A DNA stretch of 64,000 nt, taken from Apostichopus japonicus (taxonomy: Eukaryota > Echinodermata > Holothuroidea > Aspidochirotida > Stichopodidae). Below the pieces are notes generated by a model. The model was not told the DNA's origin. It searched no databases and worked only from the letters and a program-made list of their open reading frames with translations. A program made the position numbers and the translations under genes. Where the stretch lies: positions 23,818,484-23,882,483 of the forward strand of contig NC_092564.1 in NCBI RefSeq assembly GCF_037975245.1. The letters run 5' to 3'. Positions 11,461 to 24,861 of this stretch are shown one piece after another (positions within the stretch are counted from its first letter, which is position 1; the number at the start of each line of letters is the position of its first letter).

Positions 11461-14400
11461 TTTTTGTTTGGATTAGGTGTGGTTTAAATGCACTTTACAG
11501 TTCATGTGGTCTGTATGTGCATGTTGTTCTGTGATAGTGTGTGTGTTTATACATATATATTTGTGTTTGGATTAGGTGTGTTTAAATGCACAGTTTACAC
11601 AAGTCATTCTTTTCTACTAAAGGCAGTGTAGAGGAGAAAAACCTGAATATAAGCACAGTGTACATATACACTCTCCAAACCATATCTTGTCTGACTTTGA
11701 TAAAAAATGATTACAGGAACATCTGCAATGACACTGAAACATTGCATGATTTCAACCGTGTATGTTTGGATGTTCGTTCCTGGTAAGTTCGAGTGGTACG
11801 AAACGTGTGGCTTAAAATGTAGCAGGTAGAGTTAGTTTTTTGGTTTCTCCTATTTGCAACTGATTTGCTTAACTTCATATCGGACATAGTAGTGTCAATG
11901 GTAAAAGTGACTTTCCAACATGTTTATACACCCATATATCTCAAGTTAAGAGAGACTTTAGTTAACCTTCACACACTGAAGATTATACACTAGCATCTTA
12001 AACTCACACATATCATTTCACTTTTCAAATGTGCAAAATGAATCCTTGAAAGGACTTATTATTATTAATATTATTTTCCTGTTTAACAGATCATAACAAT
12101 TATGCTTATTGACATCGTCAGTCGTACAGTAATTCTATTCATTATTTCACAGTCACTTGAAATTTCGCGATAAAATTTCTAGAAAAATTACAAAATGCAG
12201 ATTTGAAGTAACATTATCAAGAAATATATGATAATTTGACTGAGTTCACGGATAGATATCAATCCACCCAGCCACCACACTCTTTACATTTAAACAACCG
12301 CATTCAAGAGATTATATTTTTCATCAAGGTGATAATATCTACAAATGGTAGTTTACTCAAGGTTTAATTAAGAAAGTCAATTTGAAAGGCAGGATTTAGT
12401 GCGCACTCTTTTCTGCTTTTAAGCATTTGCGGTTATTTGACAATGATCAAACATTCCTTAATGTGAAAACTAACACCAGGGGCTATGCAAATAGACACCT
12501 GCATCAAATCTCCACCACTCCGGATAGAGAAATCTGAATTTATACAATATGAGTGTTTATACATTCATAAAAAGAGTATTGGTTGCTAGGTAACAGGTGA
12601 GATTATTACACAGAAACCGTTAGTTAGTGAACACATACTGCAGCAATTATTACATTCTATGACAGACTATGTTATGCCCATTTATGAAAGAAGATCAAAA
12701 ACAAAAAAATTGTAAGGTTGAATAATAAAAATGGTGAAAAAAAAATTGTATGGTAAATATATTGTAATGTAAAATGTAACGTATGTCGGGCATGACTCAA
12801 CATAAATCAAGTATGTGTCATATTAATTTTGTAGAAACCTAAAGTTGTACCATTCATTGTGTCCCATATCAAAAACTGGCAGCCCTTTATATTACCACGA
12901 CAACCGTCATAATAATGGGAAGCAATACTTGACCCTGTTTTAGCATTGATAAATTGGATAGGAAGTAAAAAGAAATCGTTGATAAAATTGGGGCGTAGGA
13001 AGAAATGCCATCGTAGTGAGAAGAAAAGTAGGATCTCCCAAATTTCAATTTTTTTCTCCTGCTCAAAAAATGTAAATTTATTAACATATTAGAAAACAGA
13101 CTTTACTCCAAAACAGTCCAAAAGCCATAATAACAGAGTTCTAAGATAATGATTAGGCTGTACGAGTGGGTAGGCTGTGAGAGTGGGGGTTCAGTTTATA
13201 GTCTGTATAAATGAAATTCAAAATCTGACAGCTTTCCACATAGAACAACAATGCTCCATGTTCCTACATTAGACTAAGATTTTCATAGCTTTAGACCAAA
13301 ACAATATTCGTTTCCCTGAAAGACCCATAGGCTTTCCCAAGTGTCATAACATTAGACAACAACAGAGATATCAATGATTTTTCTGTTAGGGGGCGGGTGA
13401 TGTCTTTTCCTCCAACAATCATGTCAGAGACAGTCCCCAGAAATTTGCACATGAGCCATTCTCTTCAAACCATTCGCAAGAAAGAACTACCTCAATGTAA
13501 CAGTGTGTCTGCAGGCTATCTACTATCAGTTCTGAGAGTCATGCGTGATTGGCACATCAGGATATCAAACACCCCATGGTTGGGGCTCCACACTTCAGAA
13601 TATTCTCTGTTACATCCTTGTTGATGTACCAATTGACTACACTATATATTAAAATCAATCAAGTCACCAGAACACATAGTTAGAAAAAAGAGTCTATCGA
13701 TACTGCCATAATGTGTAATAATGTTGTAGAAAACAAGGCGGATAATCTATGAGTAAATCATTCCCCTTCTGAATAGCTGTGTGTGTTGAAAATTACAGAC
13801 ACCAAGGTATTATTCCCTTTGTATGGTTTTATAAGGTTTGAATTCATAGAATACATATTTAAAACATAATATTAAGGTTTTTTTTTTTAAACTGTGTGGC
13901 ATATATGCTTTTAAAGCATGTTTAAATCATAAGAATAAACATAAAATTCTAAACATTTTCACAAAGTACAAAATATCTCCCTCTTTGTTTTGTTCCTCAA
14001 AATTTCAAGAGGGTTCGTGAATAAATTATAATGGAATGTACATGAACATAGAACTATCTATCTGGACTAATATAATACAAAGATGAACTAGAAATACTTT
14101 AAAATATTTCCCCACTGGTCATCCCCTCTCCCTTCCCCCCTCTCCCTTCCCCTGCCTCTCCCTTCCTTTTCCCCTATCCCTCACCACCTCCTCCACCCTC
14201 CCATCTCCCAATTGAAATACATACATACAATGTAGTAAGCACCAATTTACAATGCACCCATAGTTAGCAGTGTTTTGTCAGACCCGAGCATGAAGACATT
14301 GACTACAAAATGATAATATTCACAGTGTTTAATAATAGACTGTCACAGTATCACTTCTAATTGGATTTGGTTTGCTTGTTACTCTGCAAACAGATCTCTG

Positions 14401-14636
14401 CAGAGCAGGCATCGATTACCAACGGTAGAACTCCCGCGTACCGTGTGCGACAAAGCATTTGCCTGCGTTCGTCTGATCGCAAGAGGTACAAATAAGTATG
14501 GATTGATTGCAATGATACAATACAATGAATCTTAAAAAAGTTTTTCAAAAGGACAAAAAAAAAAAAAAAAAAATGGCAGCGACACAAAGTGGTATCTCCT
14601 GAGTTGCGTGGGACTTTATATATTTTTTTTAAATTA
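10156..14636. other. Intergenic gap between convergent DHX30 and DCLK genes
   Basis: No exon is recognisable on either strand. Contents: TG-rich sequence at 10960-11270, a ~130-base tandem repeat with an embedded TA microsatellite at 11320-11600, a pyrimidine tract at 14108-14210 and an A-run near 14557-14573. Both flanking genes end here, so parts are probably 3' untranslated sequence; I cannot fix polyadenylation sites. Confidence 0.6.
11320..11600. repeat. Tandem repeat (~130 bp, three partial copies) with (TA)n
   Basis: The phrase 'gataaggtgtggtttaaatg' recurs near 11324, 11474 and 11571 (as gattaggtgtg(g)tttaaatg), each followed by a CACAGTTTACA-like stretch; the first two then read 'tgtgtgttgttctgtg' or similar and end in a T/TA-rich run. 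The run after the first copy has expanded to a TA microsatellite at about 11407-11458. Confidence 0.75.
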
Positions 14637-17600
14637 TTACCGCTTCGAACTGGATGGACGAGAGAAATTCTTCTCCAAGTTTATTGACACTTCCCGTTGG
14701 AGGTTAGTGACAGAGTTATTGCGTTCCCCTCCTTTCACCCAGGGGTGTTGCAGGACCTCCACTGCAGTGAAACGCTTCTTCTGGTCAACGACCAACAGGT
14801 GATCGATGAGATCCTTGGCAGCTGGAAAGGATAGGTCAATAAATGAACGATATATCAAAAAAAAAATTCTGTAGACGACGATATCACTAAATGAAATGCG
14901 CTGCCAAATCCTTTCTCTAAAATTATTAGTCCCCCCACTGCCCCCTCCTCCAACATGGGAATTGGCTAATAGCTGAGGGATGAGTTTTCCAAACTGGTGA
15001 CTCCCTCTTGTCTTACTCTGACCTTTTAATGCTGGAGAGCATGAGGAGTGGTGGTATTAATTGAAGGCAAGTCAAAAGTAGGTTTCTAACTGATGGATAT
15101 GATCACGAACAAACGTGAACTATGGTTCATATGTGTCAGTCACAAGTTAAGGCCATATTAACAGCACTTTAACAGTTACTTTACACAATTGGTGATCTTG
15201 TGTAAGACACTAGAAATCACTGAAACTGTCCTCTTAATACAAGTTGGATGACCAGTGGAATTATATTGAAAGTATTCTCAAGAATTAGACTTGTGACAAG
15301 CCCCAATTTAAGTAATGCCTTAAATTTCAAACAAGTTTGCCCAGTTAGCAAAAACCATAGACTGAAGTAATTCATTATATCCTCAACCTCCCCCCACCCC
15401 ACCACTGCCCCCCCCCCAAAGAAAGTGCAAAGACTTTGTTTCAATTTTAAAATTTTATCAAAGCGCAGCCTTTTGATTCGGTGTCATGAAACCTCTTCAA
15501 AATATGAAACAGCGGCGTATTTTAGCCTGGTTAAAAATGCGAAACTACAGCCTTTAATAAAGTGTCTTGTAATCCTGCTTAACATATTTATCCAAATCCA
15601 GTAAATATTACATCTTCCCTGCCAACAGCTTACAAAGATACAGGCCAGCAAGTAGAACACTTCATTGAACCCTTTAGTTTTCCTTGAAATCTCTTTTCCG
15701 TTTTGCTATTTTATCAATTATTGCTTTTCAGAGTTAAGTTACATTTAGATACTTACATTTTGATATACTATTCCAGTATGGTGCTATGTACTCATACTTT
15801 CCAGCCTGAATTAGGTCAAACAGTTCATCTTGACTCCTGTCGGGGCTTCTGAACGGAGGGAAACCACAGAGGAGTATGTATGTGATAACACCAAGGGCCC
15901 ACATGTCTACTGGTAGACCATAACCTAAAATAAAAATGTTTAAAAAGAGGAAGAAATATGATAAAAAACATTGTAAACTCAAGGTCTGAGGATTCAGCAT
16001 GTCGTAATGAAAATAGCTATTATTACCAATGATGTCATCAACCACGATTCTGATTGGTCAATCTGGGACATTTAATTATCTGACCAAATCAAATCAATGG
16101 TTGTATACCAGGAATAGCAGTGTGGACCAAGTTGTCAGTAATGACACATGTATTGTTGTAGGAACTTTGCAGTACATATACAAACGGTAAAACTAATCCA
16201 CATTGAAGTTAATTATAAAACAGTCAAACTTGTAAACCTGGCAAGAGAAAATGTCAGTGATAATTAAGCCATAGCACAGACTAACTACAAACCATCTATC
16301 AGCTTAAATCATCCCTTTTAAGCATAATATCTCAATGGTTTTCTGAAATATATCTTTTTAAAAATTTTGTTCCTTTTGCAAAGGATTAACAAAAGTACTA
16401 ACATCCCAATACTTCAGCTCAGAATGTGTCTGCACAAGCTGTTAGAGCAAATTGTGTTGGGTTTTATACTATTGAAGAGCATAGGCAACCAGTATAGGCT
16501 GTATTTACATTTTGTAAGTCTTTGTGGTTCAAAAGAATTCTTCCAAACTTATTCCTGCCAGTATTTTAGGTGAAACCTAACCAATGCAAGTTTAAGTGTA
16601 TTTAATACTACATAACCACACACTATATCACACACAACTGCAGCCACCATATAATAATAGAGTAAGTAATCCATGCATATAACCGACACACACGAATCAT
16701 CCATACATCAATACATTATTTTTCGTACCTGTTTCTGCCAGTATCTCCGGTGCCACGTAGGTCGGCGTTCCACAGACCGTGTAAACCGGTTTGACTACTT
16801 CCATGGCCAGACCAAAGTCGGCCAGTTTAAGCTGCATCTTGCTGTCGTCTGTCAGGTTGACCAGTAAGTTCTCCGGTTTCATGTCGCGGTGAACCACGTT
16901 CATCCTGTGCAGGTAATCTAGCGCCCTCGCCAAGTCTCTCACCATCACCGAGGCGTCGGCCTCCGTGAACTTGACGCTGTCGATGATGGCATCGAATAGG
17001 TCGCCGCCGCGGATGTAGTCCATTATCAGGTAGATGTAGTCGTCCGTTTCGAACTCCTCGTATAACTTGACGATGTTCGGATGGTCGATCTCTTTCAAGA
17101 TGGCGATTTCGTTCTCGATCATACTCTCCTTGCCCTTCAGCTTGGATTTGTCGACTTTCTTGATGGCAAACTCCTCGCCGGTGCTCCGAAGGACTCCGGC
17201 GTGGACATCGGCGAAGTTACCATCACCGACTTTTTCTCCGAGTCGATACCTTTCCAAGACTTCTCTATCGGAACAGATCTGGCGCGGCCTGATGACAAAC
17301 TGGCCACTCTTTCCTGAGAATTCAAAGTCTCTGTTGGGTGAGGAGTTTTCCTTGAGTCTATCATCAAGACTGTCTGCGTTATTTCCATCTGTGCCTACCT
17401 CGTCATCTTCCTTTACAACTTCTATGAACTCGTCAGACTTACTGGTTTCGTTCTCAATTGTCTCAAGCAACTCCTTTTCCTTACCATTCTCGCTCTCAAC
17501 ATTATTAACCAATTCATCTCCTGGTTTATCCTCCTTCTCCTCCTCCTCCTCCTCCCCAAACTTTGCATCAAACACAAAACCTTTGTCATCATAAGAGAAG

Positions 17601-20600
17601 TCCACCTTTGAATCTGAAGGGAGGTCCACCCGGAACTCTGAAGAAACATCCACGTTCGACTCGGGTGAAAAATAATCCACTTTGGACTCGGAGGAAAAGT
17701 CCACTTTGGACTCAGAAGAAGCATCGTCCACCTTAGAATCTTGATGCCGAAAGTCCAGTTCTTCTGGAATGCTACTCTCCTGAGTTTTCGATTCTTGTAC
17801 ATCATCATCGTCCACTTGCAGACCTTCAAATATTTCTCGTTTGGCCTCATCTTGTGCCGTCGTACTGAGCAGTTTTGCCAGTACGTCTTCCTCCCCCTCT
17901 CCATCTTCCCCCTCCTCCCCCTCCTCCTGTAAATTGATCAATTTATCAATCTCTTCATCTACCCCCTTGTTCTCTCTCACATCTATCCCAAGTCCACTCT
18001 GAGACAAATCTTTGCTCACCTCCTCTTCTTTGTCGCTGGACTTCCTCCTTTTCTGTTTATCGGATTTCTTTTGTTTTCTCTCCGTCTCTCGTACCTCTCT
18101 CTTCTCCTTCGGTTTCTCCACTTTCTTGATCTCCCCCGACGGTGCCTCCTCAGAGTCTGGCACCCGATCGAGAGGACGTTTGTCCTGTTTCTTTCTCTTC
18201 CCGTCCCTGGGAGATACTTTCTTTCTAGTTCTGTCCTTTTTATTTTCAATCTTTTCTGTCTCATCCTGTACGATCAGATTCTTTTTGATGGTTATGTTCA
18301 CCGCCGAATCGCTTGCCTCTTCCGTTATCCGTGGAGACCTGCTATCCACCTTCTTCTCTACCTCCTCCCTTCCTTCTATTCCTTTCCCCTTCTTACCCTC
18401 CTTGACACTGACCCTGTTATCCCCAACCTTGCCCGGACTTGAGTCTCTAACGCCTGTAAGATTATTCACATCCACTCGTTTAGCCTCAGCTTTTCCATCG
18501 TCAATATCTAGTTTAACACCTATCTCTCTTTGATCACCCCTGCCGGCCAGCTTAACTCCTCTAGGCTTTGACATTTTATCGTCTCGTTGCCGATTACCCT
18601 TCCTCCCTCTCGGAGGAAAGAGGCTGGGTATCTCCTGTGAGCTGACATCGTCGTCGTTCTCGATGCCGCTGTCCGCTTTGAGTACGTGCTCTTTCAATTG
18701 TTTGTTTCGTAACTTCCTGGACAACGAGCTATTTGGCAACACCTCCTCTAGAATCTGGACGAGTTCGTCTCCCGTGACGGGGTTCCTCGCCGTAGCACCG
18801 ATCACAACGCTATCCTGATCCCTAAAGAAATCCCCCACCCCGCTGATCTCATCTCCTTTGGCACTGTAAAGTTTACAGATTTTGTAATTTCTATGATTCG
18901 GGAGCCCAAAGGCCTCTGATATATCCTGCATGAGATGTTCTAACGAAAGAATGCTCTTGCGGTTCAGCAGCAAGGACACCGATTGGTAAGGCTTCTTTCC
19001 AGCTTTGACGATCTTGATCAGCTTGGGTTTGTTGTTCAGCGAGCTCAAATACTTGGGCGGGAGGGACCTGGAATCCGCCGGAATATTCTCCGACTTCTGT
19101 CCGGTCTGGAAGGGGATTGGCTCTGTTCTGCCTTTGCTCTTACCATAAGCTGTTGCGTATTTACCACCGGCCGGGTAAGAGCTTGCCATGGATTGCCCAT
19201 AGTGGAAGTCTGTACCAGGATCGGTTTTCCCTGAGAAGAAAATGAAAGCAATGAAGGTCCATTCAAATATATATGGTAAAGTAGGAGACCTTGATAGCAA
19301 GGTGATAAATGATCATACTGTACATGAATGGATGTAATGCATTGGAAAGAAACAACTGAGGCTATATATATGGTACTGTAATATACAGCTCACCACACAG
19401 ATAGCAACTACAAAGGATAATAGTCTGCAGTACTACACAGATAAATAACTTACTATACATGTATCTCCGCTGTGCAGGATACATTGCTGATATCTGCTAC
19501 ATGATACGACTACACTTTATTGAAAGCATCAAGGCGTTTGACAACTTGGGTGTCAACCTACAGTAAGGAGCACACAGTGTATGGCTACTGTACTGTAACT
19601 CTTATTCAATGGAGTATACATGCGACAGAGTTAGGGAAACCCTAGTGGAGAGTTTACTGGGCTATTCCCATGGCTACCTGGTCAATGTTGGTATATACAA
19701 GCTGGTATATACCCAGGCAACCATTTAATGGTAAATACACCTTCTAACCAAAGTCAATACTAAACTGTCACCTTACGCCTCGTTATCAGTGATACACGTT
19801 GACCATTCATATTGACTGATCGGACACTAAGCAAAACAGTACCTTCCATGAAAAAAAAAAAAAACAGCCCTTTTCTAAATAGTAAATAAAATAATTAATT
19901 GATGACTGTTAACTGGTACATACATGTAATATGTATGGATACAGGTGCAGTGGATAGTCCAAAAATATGACAAATTAAAGATGGAAAAATCACAAAGTTA
20001 ATCTTTCTTAAATGAGGTGTAAGCAGCTGGTCACATTTTAGATCATTTATTTAAAACTACATACAAAACTATGTACACTCCTAGTCTCCTACTAGTTTTT
20101 ATACTAGTCTCCTACTAGTTTTTGTCCCTTCTAGATATTGCTGTTACTTGTCATTTAGCCTCTGAAGAAGATCCTGCTAGGATCGAAACGTCAGGCCAAC
20201 TTACTTTTACACATTCTATTACACAGGCTCTCTAGTGGATAAGCAGTTTGCTAACAGTTTTATTTTATTTTGATTTTAGTTTTTATACTAGTCTCCTACA
20301 GTAATCAACTAGTCTACCCCAATGCCAGATTCACTCCTTTCCACAATAGCTGGTACACAGTACTAACTGTACATTCTTCTGTATGAATGCAGGAAAAAGG
20401 CACTTAACCACAATAGGGAATACCTTAGGTTTTTTCCTCCTAAATTTTGGTAAATTTTTTAGTTGAAGTGGCACAGAAGTCACATTTGCAATGTGTACAA
20501 AAAAACTGTACACAACTTGGCATAAATTTTTGCACTAATAAAATTAAATACGGCCAATCTGCTGCAAATGTTCATTTTGTTATGTGATACCAAATGGACT

Positions 20601-21287
20601 AATTCCCTAATTCACTTCTTTCCATTTTCCCAGACTATTATTAAAACATGTTCTTATTATTTCTTTCACAATTTCCCCTCTCCTCAGCCATGCAACTATA
20701 TATGCCATCCTTTTCCTCTCTTAATTAAACATTTAATCAAATTGACGATGTGTGAAGGCATTTTGACAGAGAACTGTGGTATTTTTAGCATTGCAGGGCA
20801 AGACATGAAATTTCAAATTTCCAGGGAACCATTTTTGTTTTCCTTTTTTTTTGGTCATCTTGTTAAAAATCAATACAATATTCTAAACTTTTGATGCAAA
20901 ATTGTTCCTGATTTCTTGAATATCCAGCTGCACTCTTCACCAGCTGTGGCGTTATTTGCTGTGCAATAAAAGCACAGCGAAAGAACTTTATTTTATAATG
21001 GATTCTTTAATCAAATTTTAGTTCCCATGGTAACAGCCTGACAAAACGTCTCCCTCCTAGAGTGTTCTGACTGCATTTAAGTGGTTAATGCATGCATGGA
21101 TGCAATGCAAGGAACACAATTCTATAATTATTATTGTGTTGTTAATATCTAGTCCACAGTTTTTCCTCGAATACGGAACATTGTATGGTAATATTCAGTC
21201 TACAATTTGAAACGTGTGCAATTTATCCAAAATGATTGTTGTACACTGAACGTGCAACACACAAAGATACAAAATATTAATACAAAT

Positions 21288-21339
<52 letters not shown>

Positions 21340-22503
21340 TATGTATAGGTATATATATGTATATAGATCTACGAAGGGTTCACGAGGGTGTGGCTCAAAA
21401 TTATCAAATCACAGTACAGTAGTGGAGACGTTATTCCGTCTCAAATACTGTTGTTTTGTAATATGTACAAAATTTAATTACACTATTTAGTTGGAAGTAA
21501 TTAACTGCCATCAGTCTGCAGAGTCATATCACCATATAACGTCTACGTACACAAAACGACTTACTTTTGTAGGTCAAACAACTAACATAAAGCATGATCA
21601 GTATGAGTACAATATAAGTGCTGAGTATAATACGGGTGTGGCATAATAGTACTGTGTACAGTATATAACATTTGTTCAATGTAAAACAATGCACAATGAA
21701 TGGGAGTGATACAAGGCTAATTAACAGTTTTTACTGGGGCATCTCTTGTCTGACGGTGATAATCAGACTTACATTTGCTATGAATTTTATGCAATATCCT
21801 AACAAGGTCATCAGTGTTGTAGGAATTTGTCTCCCATATATGTTAGCACATGTAAAAAAAACTGAGAAATTTTTGTTCTCAGATTAATGGTACATTTTCC
21901 CTAAAGTTTAACTGAACTTAAAACCTAATGTTACGTATGTACATTGTTACGTACTTGTTGTCTTCCAGTTCTGGTCTCTAGCAGCACCATATTTCAGTTT
22001 CTTGAATTTCTCAAAAGAAGCGCAGACGTACGATCGGCCATCTTTGATCTCCTCGATGCGCTTGACCTCCGTCCCACCGTTGGGGGTGTACAGCTTTCTC
22101 ACGCCGTACGGGAGAGAGACGGCCTTCGTCAGGTCGCTCAGCAGAGCGTCCAGTGAGAGGTACCTCTGGGGCGTGATTCTGATCTTCTTCCCTTTGTAGA
22201 ACTTGTCCCCATTGCGGAAGAATTGCACCTGTTTGGGCAGCTTGGAATCGTACGATACTTCCTCGGTCGAAGACTGATTCATGAAAGAATTTCTCGAAAC
22301 GCTGACGAGGTCTTCCTCCTGGGGTTCCGGTGCGGGAGGTTGGTCGAGAGGTTTCTTCCTTCTCCTCCTGGCAAGCGGCTTTGAGTTGTGGGGATAAGCT
22401 ACGAGGGTATCGTCGATGGGATTGAGCCATCGTCCAGACGGCTTGCTCTCTGGTAGCATCCCGTACATTGCTGCTACCTCAATACCTCTCTGCACTGTAC
22501 ATC
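14637..22503 (-). CDS. DCLK: Doublecortin-like kinase (two DCX domains plus Ser/Thr kinase)
   Basis: Four exons on the minus strand are in phase: 22503-21955, 19230-16729, 15924-15757 and 14821-14637 (TAA 14639-14637). Starting at the Met codon 22468-22466 they give about 1122 residues. DCX1 is at ~78-158 ([16 protein letters not shown]) and DCX2 at ~240-318 ([20 protein letters not shown]). A charged linker spans ~320-830, with six SESKVDF-like repeats and long Lys/Arg/Glu runs. The kinase spans ~832-1090: glycine loop GDGNF, Lys862 in FAIKK, HRD Asp954, DFG Asp976, APE, then [25 protein letters not shown]. The tail after the kinase is only about 30 residues. DCLKs bind microtubules through DCX domains and phosphorylate substrates near them. 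The first exon listed opens after an acceptor AG, so a 5' exon exists upstream that I could not place; the start is therefore provisional. The DCX2-to-APE region in one 2.5-kb exon is unusual. Confidence 0.93.
20157..20197 (+). ncRNA. Hammerhead-ribozyme-like motif of a Penelope-like element
   Basis: The core CTGAAGA (20162-20168) is followed by a stem-loop (GATCC 20070+100 to 20174, loop TGCTA, GGATC 20180-20184), then GAAA (20185-20188) and CGTC. The flanks GCCT (20158-20161) and AGGC (20193-20196) can pair as stem I. This is the order of hammerhead core elements, with the very short stem III known from Penelope-like retroelements, whose terminal repeats carry such motifs. One extra A sits before stem II, so activity is doubtful. 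No reverse transcriptase is seen nearby; this looks like an isolated terminal piece in the DCLK intron 19231-21954. Confidence 0.55.
21290..21343. repeat. (AT)n microsatellite in DCLK intron
   Basis: Dinucleotide AT/TA run with a single G interruption near 21321, lying in the intron between the two DCX exons. No other feature is attached to it. Confidence 0.95.
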
Positions 22504-24861
22504 CTAATAAATTTAAAGAAATATAGGCAACATGAGGCATATCATAAATTAAGGTGTGAATAGGTAGACAACCTCTCTGTACAATACATATACCTACTGG
22601 AACAAGAAAAGAAGCATAATGTCAAGGTGTTTCTTAACAAAAAGTGTGCATCATCATATCCCTGTAACCATTACGTTACATCATTAGCTAAGAAAAAGTA
22701 CATGGCTGATTCAATTTCTCCTACTTTGTGAAATTCTGTAAGTATTGTAGAAAAAACTGTTTCTTAGTTACTAAATAGTTGTGAGACAATTATATTTTCT
22801 TTGACCTTTGAAAGTGTGTAGGACATCATAACAGAAGTGGGTGGAACTGAATTTTATTATCTGAAGGCTTTGTTTAGAGTGCATGAATATCAGTATAGTA
22901 CAGTACAGTACAGTAAAATGCATCATGTCATATCAGTACAGTACATCATACCAGTATATATAGCCTATGGCAAAGTTTTTGCTTGAAGCTTTAACTTGAA
23001 AGAAACAAATAACTTAATTTTATGGAATCCTCTATTGTAGCAAACATTGAAAGTTATGCAATTAGTGTGAAAGAGCAATATACAACATTTTTAAAATGCC
23101 TTCTTAAAGGTCACAGTTGGTAATATGTTTAAATTTTCTTTAATGTGTACATACAAATTTTAACTGGATTTGAGGGTGGGGGTGTGGTATGTTAAGGACT
23201 TTCCTTGCAATATCAATTATGATTCTATGTGTAAACGTCTGTTGTAGTACACCCATTTAAAATAGCTAATGTTTGTGGTTGTGAAATAGCAAATAACTTG
23301 AGCACCTTATATAAATATAATAAATTAGGCTAAACTGATATAAGCTCAAATATGAAAGACCACCATGAAATTATTCTCTTCAAGAATTACACAACTGAGA
23401 CATACACATTGTACACATATGTATACAAATTAACATAAGCATGGTATATAATTATTGGAGAACTCAGGCCCTTTTGACATATAACAGGACTATAGTCAGA
23501 AATAATAATCAGAAAAAAATCCAAAAAAAATTTATTTAATTTTTTTTTTGAAACTGGGAAGGCAAAATGGCACTTCCTTTTTCTTTATTTTCTTGTAATT
23601 TTCTCTCCTTTATTTTGTGGAAAAATAGGGACAGTAGAGTAGCTGAATAAAGCAGAAACTAAAGAAACAGAGATTTTTACATAACGCAAACTTGACCTTC
23701 TTCCGATACAAAAAGACTCTACATTGAGATTATTAATGCTCAACTTAATCCTGGGATACAGTCTTTGTGAATTGTTTCCTTCATTAAATGTGTTCGAAAT
23801 TTTTTGGGCGCAGACAGTTTAGACGATGCACTCAATTACTTTCAACAGTCAAATTATTTCATTATTAAATTTATTGCCCTATTTCTTATACAATTAAGGA
23901 CTGTAATGAATGTCACTTACATCATGTACAGTAATTTGAAGGTAATTTGATAAAGCTGTAATGGGTGGTTTCCATAGAAATATTGTTGCTAAATGATGAA
24001 GAAGAAGAAGACTGACTTAAATGGGTCGACAAATGGAGCGAAAAAATAATGTCATATAATTATGCAAATGAGTCGTATAAGAATGAGAAGGCCAAAAGAA
24101 AAAAGATTAAAGTGAAAAAAAAAAAATGAAATAAAAAAAAATATGCTCACACTGAACAGTTTAGCTAGAGAGATTGAGTTTTCAAAACTGCTGAAATAAT
24201 TTGGGGAATCGACAATTTGACAAAAGTAAGACAAGAAACGAAGTAGAATTCAAGTCATGATACTGATTGTGAGTGAATGCAGTAAATTAAAGTCGCAAAA
24301 CGTGTTTGTTGATGAATTTCGGAAAACAAACTTCCAAAGCAGATTCAATGTTTCTTATTCTAAATGCTGTATTCTGACCAGGTGGGTTTAATAGAGAAGA
24401 GCTGTCGCAATCGAAAGAAAGAAAGAAATTTACTGTTGCCCTTATGGCACAAAAGATTTACCATAAAATCACTGCGACCGCCCATATCAGCATGTTCATT
24501 AATACACAAATGTAACTATATACTCGTATAGTCCACTTTTTTGACCCAATTTCATTGAGGAAACGTCTGAAAACACCTGTTTATTCCTTGCAATAGAAAG
24601 GAACTGACACAATTTTGCAAGCTACATCGGTAACACTGAAAAAAAGATACTATTCAAGAGAAGTGACCTAAACGTGAAAGTATGCCTAGCATAACGGTTG
24701 TAAACAAAACAGATAGATTTGATTGCGCATGATCTGTTGGGCGAGGCTTGCAAATTTTGATTGAAGTTTGAAGGATCAACAGGCTTGTTAAAAAATCTGG
24801 TGAATTTATTCAGCTCATAATGTCTAACCACAGATAACTCAATCAAAATGATGATTATTAA

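Noticed and set aside
17067-18533. Plus-strand ORFs of 120-175 codons (Ser/Leu/Phe-rich)
   Set aside because: Antisense shadows of the Lys/Glu/Arg-rich DCLK linker; no domain of their own.
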